From: RCIO01 sp040880025
Lineage (GTDB): Bacteria; Pseudomonadota; Alphaproteobacteria; Rhizobiales; Rhizobiaceae
Assembly: GCA_040880025.1 (NCBI GenBank)
Contig: JBBDJD010000015.1
Location: 186,001 to 250,000, forward strand
Reading direction: 5' to 3'
DNA length: 64,000 bases
Shown here: piece after piece, positions 34,789 to 43,197 of the stretch
Numbering within the stretch: position 1 is the stretch's first letter
Layout: each line of letters begins with the position of its first letter
Made by a program: the position numbers and the translations under genes
Notes under the pieces: generated by a model
What the model saw: only the letters and a program-made list of their open reading frames with translations
Told to the model about the DNA's origin: nothing
Databases searched by the model: none

Positions 34789-35400
34789 ATGACGACGATC
34801 ACGACGGTCGAGGAACTCGAGGCGCTCTACGGCACGCCCGGTCAGGCTTCGCTGGTCAAGGAAGTCGACCGGATCATCCCGGAATACGCGGCCTTCATCG
34901 CCGCTTCGCCCTTCGTGGCGCTGGCGACGGTCGGACCTGACGGCATGGACTGCTCGCCGCGCGGCGACCTGGCGGAAGTCGTGCGGATCGCCGACGAAAA
35001 GACCGTGATGCTGCCCGACCGTCACGGCAACAACCGCACGGATTCGCTGAGAAACATCATTCGGGACGGCCGCGTGGCGCTGCTGTTTCTGGTGCCCGGC
35101 TCGACCACCGCCATGCGCATCAACGGCCGCGCCACGATCAGCGTCGATGCCGAACTGTGCGCGTCCTTCGCCGTGGAAGGCAAGGCGGCCCGGTCGGTGA
35201 CGGTCGTGGCGGTCGATGCCGTCTACTTCCAGTGCGCAAGGGCGATCAAACGCGCCAATCTGTGGGATCCGGAGCGACGGGCGCTGGCCGACGGTCTGCC
35301 GACGCCCGGCCAGATGCTGGCCCGGACCAGCCGCGGCGACATCGACGGCGCGGCCTATGACGCCGAGTGGCCCGGCCGCGCCGCCAAGACGATGTGGTGA
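34789..35400 (+). CDS. Pyridoxamine 5'-phosphate oxidase-fold flavoprotein (MSMEG_1061 type)
   Basis: A 203-residue FMN-binding split-barrel protein. FVALATVGPDGMDCSPRGD near residue 43, the MLPDRHGNNRTDSLRN FMN loop near 78 and MRINGRATI near 105 identify the family; AVDAVYFQCARAIKRANLWDP is typical of this subgroup. It follows the DUF971 gene after 27 bp and may be cotranscribed. The true substrate of this subgroup is unknown. Confidence 0.9.
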   Translation: MTTITTVEELEALYGTPGQASLVKEVDRIIPEYAAFIAASPFVALATVGPDGMDCSPRGDLAEVVRIADEKTVMLPDRHGNNRTDSLRNIIRDGRVALLFLVPGSTTAMRINGRATISVDAELCASFAVEGKAARSVTVVAVDAVYFQCARAIKRANLWDPERRALADGLPTPGQMLARTSRGDIDGAAYDAEWPGRAAKTMW

Positions 35401-35402
35401 GC

Positions 35403-36236
35403 CTACTCGGCAACCGCGGCGACGATCAGCGCTTCCGCGTCGCGCGAGCGCGGGACCAGATGGACGACCTTGAAGCCGCGCGCGTGAAGATCGTCGAGGA
35501 ATTTCGGCAGCATCGAAGCCGTCCGTGAATGGATGTCGTGGAAAAGCACGATGCCTGATCCCTTGCTTTGCAGGGCCGCGATCGTGCGGCTGCGCACCTG
35601 GTCCGGCGACGAAACAAAATAGTCCTTCGAATCGACCGACGGATCGATGACCACGATGCCCTGCATGGCGAGATGGCGTCTGAGGGCTGCGGTGGATGCC
35701 AGATAGGGGAAGCGGAAGAACGGTGCGACCCTTGAACGGTTCGGCCCCAGCGCCGAGGCAATGCTGTGGCGTCCCTTGTCGATTTGCCCGACAGCGCGAT
35801 CGAAAGACATGGATGCGAGGTTGGAATGGCTCTGCGTGTGCGTGCCGATGGTGTGTCCGTGAGCGGCGACCTGGCGTACCAGATCAGGATAGCTGTTCGC
35901 CATTTGCCCGACCATCAGGAACGTCGCCTTTACGCCGTGACGGTCGAGAGCCTTCAGGATGTTGGGCGTCTTGCCCGGAATTGGCCCGTCGTCGAAGGTC
36001 AGCACCACTTCGCCGCGCGCCAGGATAAGGTCGGAGACATTGCCGACACGGATCGTGCGGCCTCGCAAGGTGCCGCGCGGACCGGGGAACGACATGATGT
36101 CACCCGACCGGAGAATATCCGGGCGCGGTTCCGCCGCAAAGGCCAGTTTCGGCACTTCGGCGTCCTTGGGCTTGGTGGTGCAGGCAGGGAAGCTGAATGC
36201 GGCCAGAACGGCCAGCAGGGCGGGAAACACACGCAT
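35403..36236 (-). CDS. Polysaccharide deacetylase family protein, probable lipoprotein
   Basis: A 277-residue NodB-fold enzyme. The start MRVFPALLAVLAAF at 36236 opens a signal sequence ending in a lipobox-like SFPAC, suggesting lipid anchoring; a start at 36245 adds three residues. NodB motifs: VVLTFDDGP (metal Asp and catalytic Asp), GTHTQSHSNL (metal His pair) and the later RFPY and IVLFHDIH. Such enzymes remove N- or O-acetyl groups from glycans, here in the periplasm. The target glycan is not evident. Confidence 0.9.
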   Translation of the reverse strand: MRVFPALLAVLAAFSFPACTTKPKDAEVPKLAFAAEPRPDILRSGDIMSFPGPRGTLRGRTIRVGNVSDLILARGEVVLTFDDGPIPGKTPNILKALDRHGVKATFLMVGQMANSYPDLVRQVAAHGHTIGTHTQSHSNLASMSFDRAVGQIDKGRHSIASALGPNRSRVAPFFRFPYLASTAALRRHLAMQGIVVIDPSVDSKDYFVSSPDQVRSRTIAALQSKGSGIVLFHDIHSRTASMLPKFLDDLHARGFKVVHLVPRSRDAEALIVAAVAE

Positions 36237-36245
36237 GAAACACAC

Positions 36246-36269
36246 TCACGGCAACCGAAACTGCCGTGA
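36246..36269. repeat. 8-bp perfect inverted repeat just upstream of the deacetylase gene
   Basis: TCACGGCA-N8-TGCCGTGA, immediately before the deacetylase start on the minus strand. It could be a leader hairpin masking the start, an operator, or a weak end for the marR transcript; no T-run supports termination. Confidence 0.4.
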
Positions 36270-36351
36270 AGGTGCCGGAATATGGTTAATGCACGGCTAA
36301 TCGGACGTTCGGGCCATTTTCCATGACGGTCAGGCGGCTGATCCCCCTTGA

Positions 36352-36804
36352 TTATTCCTCCTTCAGCAGTTCGACGATGCGGAGCATCTGTTCGCCCATC
36401 GCGTCGCATTCGGCCGGCGAGGACTGCGCCATCACTCGGTCGATCAGTCCAGTATAGATCGCGAGCGCCTTGGTCAGCAGCGTCTCGCCGTCATCCGTCA
36501 GGTAAAGCCGTATGACCCTCTTGTCCTTGGCGTCGCCTTCGCGGCGCAGCAGCCCCTGAGACTCAAGCTGCGGCAGCAGCATGGTGATGTTGGACCGCCC
36601 GACCAGCAGGCGGCGCGCCAGATCGTGCTGCGACATGCCCGGATGCCGGTGAAGGTTCATCAGGATGTCGAGCTGAACGATCTTGATGCCGAGCGGAGCC
36701 AGCGACTTGCTCAATTCGCGCACGATCGCCTTTTCCGCGCGTATGACGGCAATCCAGTTGCGGAAGCGTGGATTGTCCCAGGGTAGGTCTTGCAGTTTGT
36801 TCAT
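36352..36804 (-). CDS. MarR-family transcriptional regulator
   Basis: A 150-residue MarR protein: wing HTH with MSQHDLARRLLVGRSNITMLLPQLESQGLL (recognition region near residues 55-84) and the wing REGDAKDKRVIRLYLTDDGE. It is divergent from an alpha/beta hydrolase gene with only 47 bp between. Two 14-bp palindromes fall there, one over this gene's own start codon, implying autoregulation and control of the hydrolase. Ligand unknown. Confidence 0.94.
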   Translation of the reverse strand: MNKLQDLPWDNPRFRNWIAVIRAEKAIVRELSKSLAPLGIKIVQLDILMNLHRHPGMSQHDLARRLLVGRSNITMLLPQLESQGLLRREGDAKDKRVIRLYLTDDGETLLTKALAIYTGLIDRVMAQSSPAECDAMGEQMLRIVELLKEE

Positions 36805-36832
36805 GGTTGAACTAATATGTTCATGTTTGAAC
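36799..36832. promoter_or_regulatory. Tandem palindromes, probable MarR operator O1-O2
   Basis: GTTCATGGTTGAAC (36799-36812) and GTTCATGTTTGAAC (36819-36832) are near-identical palindromes (GTTCA-N4-TGAAC) with centres exactly 20 bp apart, two helical turns, so two dimers would bind the same face. The first overlaps the marR start codon (36802-36804), the second lies 19 bp before the hydrolase start. Confidence 0.75.
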
Positions 36833-36851
36833 TATTTCAAGGAATCCCACT

Positions 36852-37763
36852 ATGGCATCATTCGGCTTCATGGTCATCCGCGGGCTGTTTGCCGTTGCGG
36901 AACACGTGTCTCCGGCCGTCACCGGCCGGGCGGCATTCGAACTGTTCAGTCTGGTTCCCCGCCCGGGGCGCATGTCGGCCAAGGAGCGGGCCGCTCTGGA
37001 AAAAGCGGAGCCGGTCATGCGGGAAGGGCGCCAGCACCGGCTGAAGCTCGAAGATGGCGGCTGGATCGTCGCCTATGATTTCGCGCCCGAGCATGGGCGA
37101 AAGGGTGCGCCTACCGTGCTTGTTCTGCATGGCTGGCGGTCGCGCGCCGCGCATATGTCGGGCTACATCGAGGGGCTGGCCAAGAATGGTTTTCGCGTCA
37201 TTGCACTCGATCTTCCAGGCCATGGCGAATCGTCGGGCCGGCGGCTTAACATGGCCAATGCGGTGGCTTCCGTTCATGCGGCGGACCAATGGTTCGGGCC
37301 GTTCTCTGCAATTGTCGGCCATTCGTTCGGCGGCGCAGTGGCGGCCAATGCTCTTGTCGGATCAATCGAGGGAATTGCGCCCATTGCCGCGGGACGGCTG
37401 GTGACGGTGGCTGCGCCAAGCTCGATGCCGGCGGTGTTCCAGGAGTTCGGCCGCTTCCTCAACCTTGGCACACGCGCGCAGACGGCGCTGGCTGCCCGCG
37501 TGCTGAAGATCACCGGAAAGCCGCTGGAAGAATTCGTCGTCGCGCGCCAGCTTGCCGAACACCCGCTGCCGGCCTTGGTTATCCACGCGCCCGACGACAA
37601 GGAAGTGCCGGCGAGCGAGGCGGAATCGATGGCGAAGGCTGGCCCCCATGTGCGGCTCCACTGGGCGCCAGGTCTCGGCCATCGACGCATTCTGGCCGAT
37701 TGCGACGTGACAAAGCGGATCATCGATTTCCTGACCGATCCGGATGTTGCGGCGGCGGCCTGA
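36852..37763 (+). CDS. Alpha/beta hydrolase controlled by a divergent MarR gene
   Basis: A 303-residue alpha/beta hydrolase. VLVLHGWRSRAAH (oxyanion region) near residue 88, nucleophile Ser158 in VGHSFGGAV, acid Asp in HAPDDKEVP and catalytic His in GLGHRRIL near the end. The N-terminal 50 residues form a hydrophobic/amphipathic extension before the domain. Esterase or lipase-like activity is likely; the substrate is unknown. Its promoter lies within the MarR palindromes, so it is probably induced by the regulator's ligand. Confidence 0.9.
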   Translation: MASFGFMVIRGLFAVAEHVSPAVTGRAAFELFSLVPRPGRMSAKERAALEKAEPVMREGRQHRLKLEDGGWIVAYDFAPEHGRKGAPTVLVLHGWRSRAAHMSGYIEGLAKNGFRVIALDLPGHGESSGRRLNMANAVASVHAADQWFGPFSAIVGHSFGGAVAANALVGSIEGIAPIAAGRLVTVAAPSSMPAVFQEFGRFLNLGTRAQTALAARVLKITGKPLEEFVVARQLAEHPLPALVIHAPDDKEVPASEAESMAKAGPHVRLHWAPGLGHRRILADCDVTKRIIDFLTDPDVAAAA

Positions 37764-37790
37764 GCTTCGAATTCGAAGCGCGGCAGCTGG

Positions 37791-38207
37791 TCAGCCGCGC
37801 TTCTTTTCCGGCAACGGTTCGACCGGCAATCCGGCTTCGCGCCAGGCGCCGAACCCGCCCCCGATATGGGCTACCGGTCCCAGGCCCATGTCTTGTGCGG
37901 TCTTGGTTGCAAGGGCGGAGCGCCAGCCGGCAGCGCAGTAGAACACGAAGCTCTTGCCGGAGGAGAATACCTCCTTGTGGTAGGGGCTCTCCGGGTCGAT
38001 CCAGAATTCCAGCATGCCGCGCGGACAGTGCTGCGCGCCGGGCACCTTGCCCTCGCGCTGCAGTTCGCGAATGTCGCGAATGTCGATCAGGACGGTGTTT
38101 TCGTCGTCAAGCCTTGCGGCGGCCTCCTGCGGCGAGATCGTTACGATCTCCGCATCGGCTTCGTCCACCAGCGCCTTGTAGCCTTTCTTCATCGCCATTC
38201 CAGTCAA
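37791..38207 (-). CDS. Single-domain rhodanese (sulfurtransferase-like) protein
   Basis: A 138-residue rhodanese domain: ENTVLIDIRDIRELQREGKVPGA (split by the conserved DIR.-E-x-GxIPGA pattern) and the active-site loop CAAGWRS with Cys91. It probably moves sulfane sulfur in the cytoplasm. Start alternatives at M4 and M6 exist. It lies 28 bp downstream of the fumarase gene on the same strand and may share its transcript. Confidence 0.92.
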   Translation of the reverse strand: MTGMAMKKGYKALVDEADAEIVTISPQEAAARLDDENTVLIDIRDIRELQREGKVPGAQHCPRGMLEFWIDPESPYHKEVFSSGKSFVFYCAAGWRSALATKTAQDMGLGPVAHIGGGFGAWREAGLPVEPLPEKKRG

Positions 38208-38235
38208 ATTGATAGGTCCTGACCCTAGCGCATCC

Positions 38236-39867
38236 TCAGCCGAGATTCAGTTCCTTGAAGAAGTCGTTGCCCTTGTCGTCGATGACAATGAAGGCGGGGA
38301 AGTCCTCGACGTCGATGCGCCAGATCGCCTCCATGCCGAGTTCGGGATATTCGACCACCTCCACCTTTTTGATGCAGTCCTGCGCAAGGCGCGCGGCGGG
38401 GCCACCGATGGATCCGAGATAGAAGCCGCCGTGGCGTCCGCAGGCTTCGCGGACCTGCCGTGAGCGGTTGCCTTTGGCGAGCATGACCATAGAGCCGCCA
38501 AACGATTGAAATTGGTCGACAAAGGAATCCATGCGTCCCGCGGTCGTCGGTCCGAAGGAACCGGAGGCATACCCCACCGGCGTCTTGGCAGGGCCGGCAT
38601 AGTAGATCGGGTGGTTCTTGAAATAATCGGGCATCGGCTCGCCGTTTTCGAGCCGCTCGCGGATTTTGGCGTGGGCGAGGTCGCGCGCCACGATAATGGG
38701 TCCGGACAGCGAAAGCCGAGTCTTCACGGGGTGTTGCGACAACTCGCTCAGAATCTGATTCATCGGCTTGTTAAGGTCGATCTTCACGACATGCGAGGTC
38801 AGGTTCTCTTCGTCGATGTCGGGCATGTACCTGGCCGGATTGGCCTCGAGTTGCTCCACGAAAATACCGTCTCGCGTGATCTTGCCCATCGCCTGGCGGT
38901 CGGCGGAGCACGAGACGCCGAGCCCGATCGGCAATGACGCGCCGTGGCGGGGCAGGCGGATGACGCGCACGTCGTGGCAGAAATACTTGCCGCCGAACTG
39001 GGCGCCGACGCCCATCTGCTGGGTCAGTTTGTGGACTTCCGCTTCCATGTCGAGATCGCGGAAGGCGTGGCCGGCCTCGCTTCCCGATGTCGGCAGCGTG
39101 TCGAGATAGCGCGTCGAGGCGAGCTTGACCGTCTTGAGATTCATTTCCGCCGACGTGCCGCCAATGACGATGGCGAGGTGATAGGGCGGGCAGGCGGCCG
39201 TGCCGAGCGTGAGGATTTTCTCCTTCAGAAACTCGATCATCCTGTCATGCGTCAGCAGCGATGGCGTGCCCTGATAAAGAAAAGTCTTGTTGGCCGAGCC
39301 ACCGCCCTTGGCGACGAACAGGAACTTGTAGGCGTCCTCGCCTTCCTCGTAGATATCGATCTGCGCCGGCAGATTGTTTTTGGTGTTTTTCTCCTCGAAC
39401 ATGGAAAGCGGGGCCAACTGCGAATACCGCAGGTTCTTGCGCTCGTAGGCGTCGAGTACGCCGCGCCCCAATGCCTCGGCATCGCCGCCATCGGTCCAGA
39501 CGCGGCGGCCTTTCTTGCCCATCACGATCGCGGTGCCGGTGTCCTGGCACATGGGCAGCACGCCGCCAGCCGCAATGTTGGCATTTTTCAGGAGGTCGTA
39601 GGCGACGAAGCGATCGTTGTCGGTGGCCTCCGGGTCGCTGAGGATTGAGGCGAGCTGCTTGAGATGACCGGGCCGCAACAGATGGTTGATGTCGGCGAAA
39701 GCCGTTTCGGACAAGAGCCGCATCCCTTCCCGTTCGACAGTCAGAATGTCCTCGCCACGAAAGGTGTCCACCGAAACGAAGTCACTCGTGAGCTTGCGAT
39801 AGGGTGTCTCGTCGGCGCCAAGCGGGAACATTTCCAGTGCGGAGGGGTTGGACATCGTCGGTTCCAT
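38236..39867 (-). CDS. Class I (iron-sulfur) fumarate hydratase
   Basis: A 543-residue oxygen-sensitive [4Fe-4S] fumarase of the TCA cycle, full-length with N- and C-terminal fumarase domains fused as in FumA/FumB. Cluster cysteines lie in LPMCQDTGTAI near residue 106, TAACPPYHLAI near 225 and LGVSCSADRQA near 319. The beta domain has GPTTAGRMDSF near 448. The start may instead be ATG 39855 (MSNPSAL), which has GGAAC just upstream. No class II fumC is in the window. Confidence 0.96.
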   Translation of the reverse strand: MEPTMSNPSALEMFPLGADETPYRKLTSDFVSVDTFRGEDILTVEREGMRLLSETAFADINHLLRPGHLKQLASILSDPEATDNDRFVAYDLLKNANIAAGGVLPMCQDTGTAIVMGKKGRRVWTDGGDAEALGRGVLDAYERKNLRYSQLAPLSMFEEKNTKNNLPAQIDIYEEGEDAYKFLFVAKGGGSANKTFLYQGTPSLLTHDRMIEFLKEKILTLGTAACPPYHLAIVIGGTSAEMNLKTVKLASTRYLDTLPTSGSEAGHAFRDLDMEAEVHKLTQQMGVGAQFGGKYFCHDVRVIRLPRHGASLPIGLGVSCSADRQAMGKITRDGIFVEQLEANPARYMPDIDEENLTSHVVKIDLNKPMNQILSELSQHPVKTRLSLSGPIIVARDLAHAKIRERLENGEPMPDYFKNHPIYYAGPAKTPVGYASGSFGPTTAGRMDSFVDQFQSFGGSMVMLAKGNRSRQVREACGRHGGFYLGSIGGPAARLAQDCIKKVEVVEYPELGMEAIWRIDVEDFPAFIVIDDKGNDFFKELNLG

Positions 39868-39926
39868 ATTGATGGCGTGTGGCTGTCTCGCGCCGTTTTA
39901 ATCCCGGCCTCGCGAATGTCTACAGC

Positions 39927-39944
39927 CCGCAAGGGTTCTTGCGG
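39927..39944. repeat. Hairpin-forming inverted repeat upstream of fumarase
   Basis: CCGCAAG-ggtt-CTTGCGG, 60 bp upstream of the fumarase start in the 172-bp divergent region with the BASS gene. It could be a leader hairpin or an operator; I cannot link it to a known regulator. Confidence 0.35.
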
Positions 39945-40039
39945 CGCAGCCGGCGAAGTTTGACGATCCGGACGCGGCTGCTAGAACCAACCGCGTGGGG
40001 ATGCGATAGCGCACGAGCAGTGGCTGGGGAGGATGCCGG

Positions 40040-40957
40040 ATGGCTGAAGTCGATCAGGTCATGCTGAATTTCAGCCCGACCAGCCTCGCTGTTCTCAATG
40101 GCATACTGGCAATCGTGATGTTGGGCGTCGCGCTCGACCTCACTCTCGGCGATTTCCGGCGACTGCTTGACGCGCCGCGCGCGCTGCTGCTGGGTTTCTT
40201 CTCGCAGTTCATCTTCCTGCCGGCGGCGACCTTCCTGCTTGTGTTTTTGCTCAGGCCGTCGGCCTCGATAGCGCTCGGCATGATGCTGGTCGCGGCCTGC
40301 CCCGGCGGCAATATCTCCAATTTCATCACCCATCGCGCCGGCGGCAACACGGCGCTTTCGGTCAGCCTGACGGCGGTCGCAACGGTCTGCGCGACGATCA
40401 TGACACCGTTCAATCTGGCATTCTGGGGCAGTCTTTACGCGCCAGCGCTGCCTCTGTTGACGGAGACCAGCGTATCGCCGTTCCAGATGGCGTGGACCGT
40501 CGCCGTGCTGCTCGTTTTCCCGCTCGTGCTCGGCATGATCATCAATTCGCGATTCCCGGCGGTTGCGGCGCGCATGCGCGGGCCGATGCGAATCGTCTCC
40601 ATGATCATCTTCGCCGCCTTCGTCATCGGCGCGCTGGCGGCGAACTGGCAGTATTTCCTCGAATATGTGGGCCTGGTGGCCGGGCTGGTGCTGCTGCACA
40701 ATGCTGTGGCGCTTGGCGGCGGCTACGGCATTGCTTGGCTCGGCGGTCTCGACGAATATGACCGGCGAGCCGTGTCGATCGAGACCGGCATCCAGAACTC
40801 CGGTCTCGGCCTCATTCTGATCTTCAATTTCTTCGGCGGGCTTGGCGGGATGGCCATCGTCGCGGCCTGGTGGGGCGTGTGGCACATCCTGTCGGGCTTT
40901 GCGCTCGCGGCCTGGTTCAACCGCCGTCCCGCACGCGCTTCCGGGGCCACCGCGTAG
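40040..40957 (+). CDS. Bile acid:sodium symporter (BASS)-family transporter
   Basis: A 305-residue inner-membrane protein with about nine or ten hydrophobic segments. The family's paired motifs are AACPGGNISNFITHRAGGN near residue 95 and ETGIQNSGLGLILIF near 245, the crossover regions that bind sodium in BASS transporters. SD GGGGAGGAT precedes ATG 40040. The imported organic anion is unknown; ACR3-type arsenite export is less likely as no ars gene is near. Confidence 0.9.
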   Translation: MAEVDQVMLNFSPTSLAVLNGILAIVMLGVALDLTLGDFRRLLDAPRALLLGFFSQFIFLPAATFLLVFLLRPSASIALGMMLVAACPGGNISNFITHRAGGNTALSVSLTAVATVCATIMTPFNLAFWGSLYAPALPLLTETSVSPFQMAWTVAVLLVFPLVLGMIINSRFPAVAARMRGPMRIVSMIIFAAFVIGALAANWQYFLEYVGLVAGLVLLHNAVALGGGYGIAWLGGLDEYDRRAVSIETGIQNSGLGLILIFNFFGGLGGMAIVAAWWGVWHILSGFALAAWFNRRPARASGATA

Positions 40958-41026
40958 CACCGCGGCGCTTTTGCATCACGTTCCCGCGAAAATATGCCGA
41001 ATGGGTCGTCCCGCGTGCATTCGATC

Positions 41027-41055
41027 TTAACGCTGCGGCAATCGGCATCTATGAT
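41027..41055 (+). promoter_or_regulatory. Probable sigma-70-type promoter of the L,D-transpeptidase gene
   Basis: TTAACG (41027-41032), 17-bp spacer, TATGAT (41050-41055), 66 bp upstream of ATG 41122. Four of six and five of six consensus matches at ideal spacing. Confidence 0.45.
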
Positions 41056-41121
41056 ATTCTTATTCTTGAATCGCATTCGGGCAGTAGACGATGGGCCGAG
41101 CGGCGGCCGGATTGGGTGACG

Positions 41122-43041
41122 ATGAGACTTTTCAATAAACGCGGAGCCTTTGCGGCAACAGCTGTGATTTCCGGCCTTGCGCTGCTCGGGACGGAGCAGG
41201 CTTCGGCCGAGACGCTCTTCGAGAAACTGTTTGGCGGCAAGCGGATCCGCCAGGTAGAGCAGGTGGAGGAGACCAAGCCGGTCGTCATCCCGAAAGTCGC
41301 CTCGCCACAATATTACAACTACAAGGTCGATTCGCTGGTTCGCGTCGATTTCGCCTCGCTTATCAGCGCGATCGGGGATAGCGGGACTGAAAGCGACGAA
41401 GCCATGTCCGGCGAGATCATGGTGGCTTCTGTCGTAGAGCCGGGCGGCGCCACCGCGATTCCGATGCCCGATACGCATGTCGGCGAAGGCGGCGCGTTCA
41501 CAGTCGCGATCGGTCACTTGCGCGAATTCGACCTCTTCGCGGAAGCCGATATCGCCGACGCGCTGGTTGCCTATTACAGTGCCCGTCAGCAATTCATCTG
41601 GGTCCGCGACGGCAAGCCGAATCATCGCGCCGAGGAAGCGCTTGCAGTGCTTGCGGCGGCAAGAACGCATGGCCTGGTGGCCGAAGAGTACACCGTGCCT
41701 GCTGTCGACCGGCCGGCGGCGGAAGGCGAGGAGATCGACGAAACGCTGCGCCTCGCGCAGTTCGAGATGAGCCTGTCCGCGCGCGTGCTGCGCTATGTTC
41801 GCGACGCAAATGGCGGCCGCGTCGATCCGAACCGGATTTCAGGCTATCACGATTTCGAACTGAAAACGGTCGACTACGGTCATGTCCTGGACGTGCTGGG
41901 AGATGCATTCGCCGTCCGTACCTATATGGAATCGTGGCACCCGAGGAACGATGCATATGCTGCGCTGAAGGCTGAGCTCGTTGAACTGCGCGCCGGTGAA
42001 GAAAATGCCATTGTCGTTTCGCCGGATCTCTTGCTGCGGCCCGGCGGCACCTCACCGGAGTTCACCAACCTCCTGAAGGTCATTGACCGCAATGCGGACG
42101 ACGCATTCCGTGCCGAGTTCGGCGATCTGCTCGCGGGCAGCGCCGATTCGGAGGTCTACTCGCAGGATCTCGTCCCGCTGATCAAGGCGGCGCAGGAGAA
42201 AGCCGGGGTGAAGCCCGACGGCATCATCGGCCCACGGACGGTGGGCGCAATAGCGGGCGACTCAAAAGCCGACCGGATCGACAAGGTGCGTGTTGCGATG
42301 GAGCAGCTACGGTGGCTGCCATCGGAACTCGGCGAGCGGCACGTCTTCATCAATGTTGCCGAATTCCGCGCCCGCTATTTTGACGATGGCGAGGAGAAGC
42401 TGTCGATGAAGGCCGTTGTCGGCATGCCTTCAAAACAGACCTTCTTTTTCCAGGATCAGATCGAATATGTGGAATTCCATCCCTATTGGGGCATCCCGCG
42501 GTCGATCCTTGTCAACAAGTATCTGCCTAAGCTGGTCAGCGATCCGGGCTATCTCGACCGGATAGGCTATGAGGTTACCGACGGTTCCGGCCGCCGGATA
42601 TCGTCGTCAGCCATCGACTGGGCCGCATATGGCGCCAGGCCGCCTTTCGACGTGCGTCAGCCCCCCGGGCCGAAGAACGCGCTGGGTGAGATGAAGATCA
42701 TGTTCCCCAACCGGCACGCGATCTATATGCACGACACTCCGGAGAGGTATTTGTTCGACCGTGAAAGCCGCGCCTATTCGAGTGGCTGCGTGCGCCTGGA
42801 GGACCCGCGCGCCATGGCTGCCGCGGTGCTTGGCTGGAACCGCGAGAAGGTGGTCGAGCGGCTGTCGGGTGGACATGGGCAGGAAGACCTGGCCAAGAAG
42901 GTTCGCGTCTACGTTGCCTATTTCACCGCATGGCCCAACGAGGCCGGGCACATCAACTATGTTCCTGATGTCTACAACCGCGATTCATACATGCTGAAGG
43001 CGATGGACAAGATCGACGAGGCTCGGGCGCCAAGCGCCTGA
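41122..43041 (+). CDS. YcbB/LdtD-type L,D-transpeptidase
   Basis: A 639-residue periplasmic enzyme that makes 3-3 crosslinks in peptidoglycan. The start ATG 41122 gives a signal sequence (MRLFNKRGAFAATAVISGLALL); the longer frame to 40870 is unconserved. An N-terminal scaffold domain (about 140-350) is followed by a peptidoglycan-binding motif (AAQEKAGVKPDGIIGPRTV, near 360) and the YkuD catalytic domain (about 395-580) with MHDTP and nucleophile Cys556 in SSGCVRLEDP. L,D-crosslinks are abundant in polar-growing Rhizobiales. Confidence 0.93.
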   Translation: MRLFNKRGAFAATAVISGLALLGTEQASAETLFEKLFGGKRIRQVEQVEETKPVVIPKVASPQYYNYKVDSLVRVDFASLISAIGDSGTESDEAMSGEIMVASVVEPGGATAIPMPDTHVGEGGAFTVAIGHLREFDLFAEADIADALVAYYSARQQFIWVRDGKPNHRAEEALAVLAAARTHGLVAEEYTVPAVDRPAAEGEEIDETLRLAQFEMSLSARVLRYVRDANGGRVDPNRISGYHDFELKTVDYGHVLDVLGDAFAVRTYMESWHPRNDAYAALKAELVELRAGEENAIVVSPDLLLRPGGTSPEFTNLLKVIDRNADDAFRAEFGDLLAGSADSEVYSQDLVPLIKAAQEKAGVKPDGIIGPRTVGAIAGDSKADRIDKVRVAMEQLRWLPSELGERHVFINVAEFRARYFDDGEEKLSMKAVVGMPSKQTFFFQDQIEYVEFHPYWGIPRSILVNKYLPKLVSDPGYLDRIGYEVTDGSGRRISSSAIDWAAYGARPPFDVRQPPGPKNALGEMKIMFPNRHAIYMHDTPERYLFDRESRAYSSGCVRLEDPRAMAAAVLGWNREKVVERLSGGHGQEDLAKKVRVYVAYFTAWPNEAGHINYVPDVYNRDSYMLKAMDKIDEARAPSA

Positions 43042-43066
43042 CGGTCACCAGCGAAAACGCACAAAG

Positions 43067-43089
43067 GCCCGGCCCTGCGCCGGGCTTTT
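43067..43089 (+). terminator. Intrinsic terminator after the L,D-transpeptidase gene
   Basis: GCCCGGC-cctgc-GCCGGGC followed by TTTTCATTTTT and preceded by AAAG; 25 bp after the stop codon. Confidence 0.85.
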
Positions 43090-43197
43090 CATTTTTGGGA
43101 CTTGCAGGCAGGAATATTTGCCGCCCACGGGAACATTCGGCGACGCTCTCGGTTTTGTGGGGGAGGGACGATGGACACGAAACCACGGAGTCTTCAC

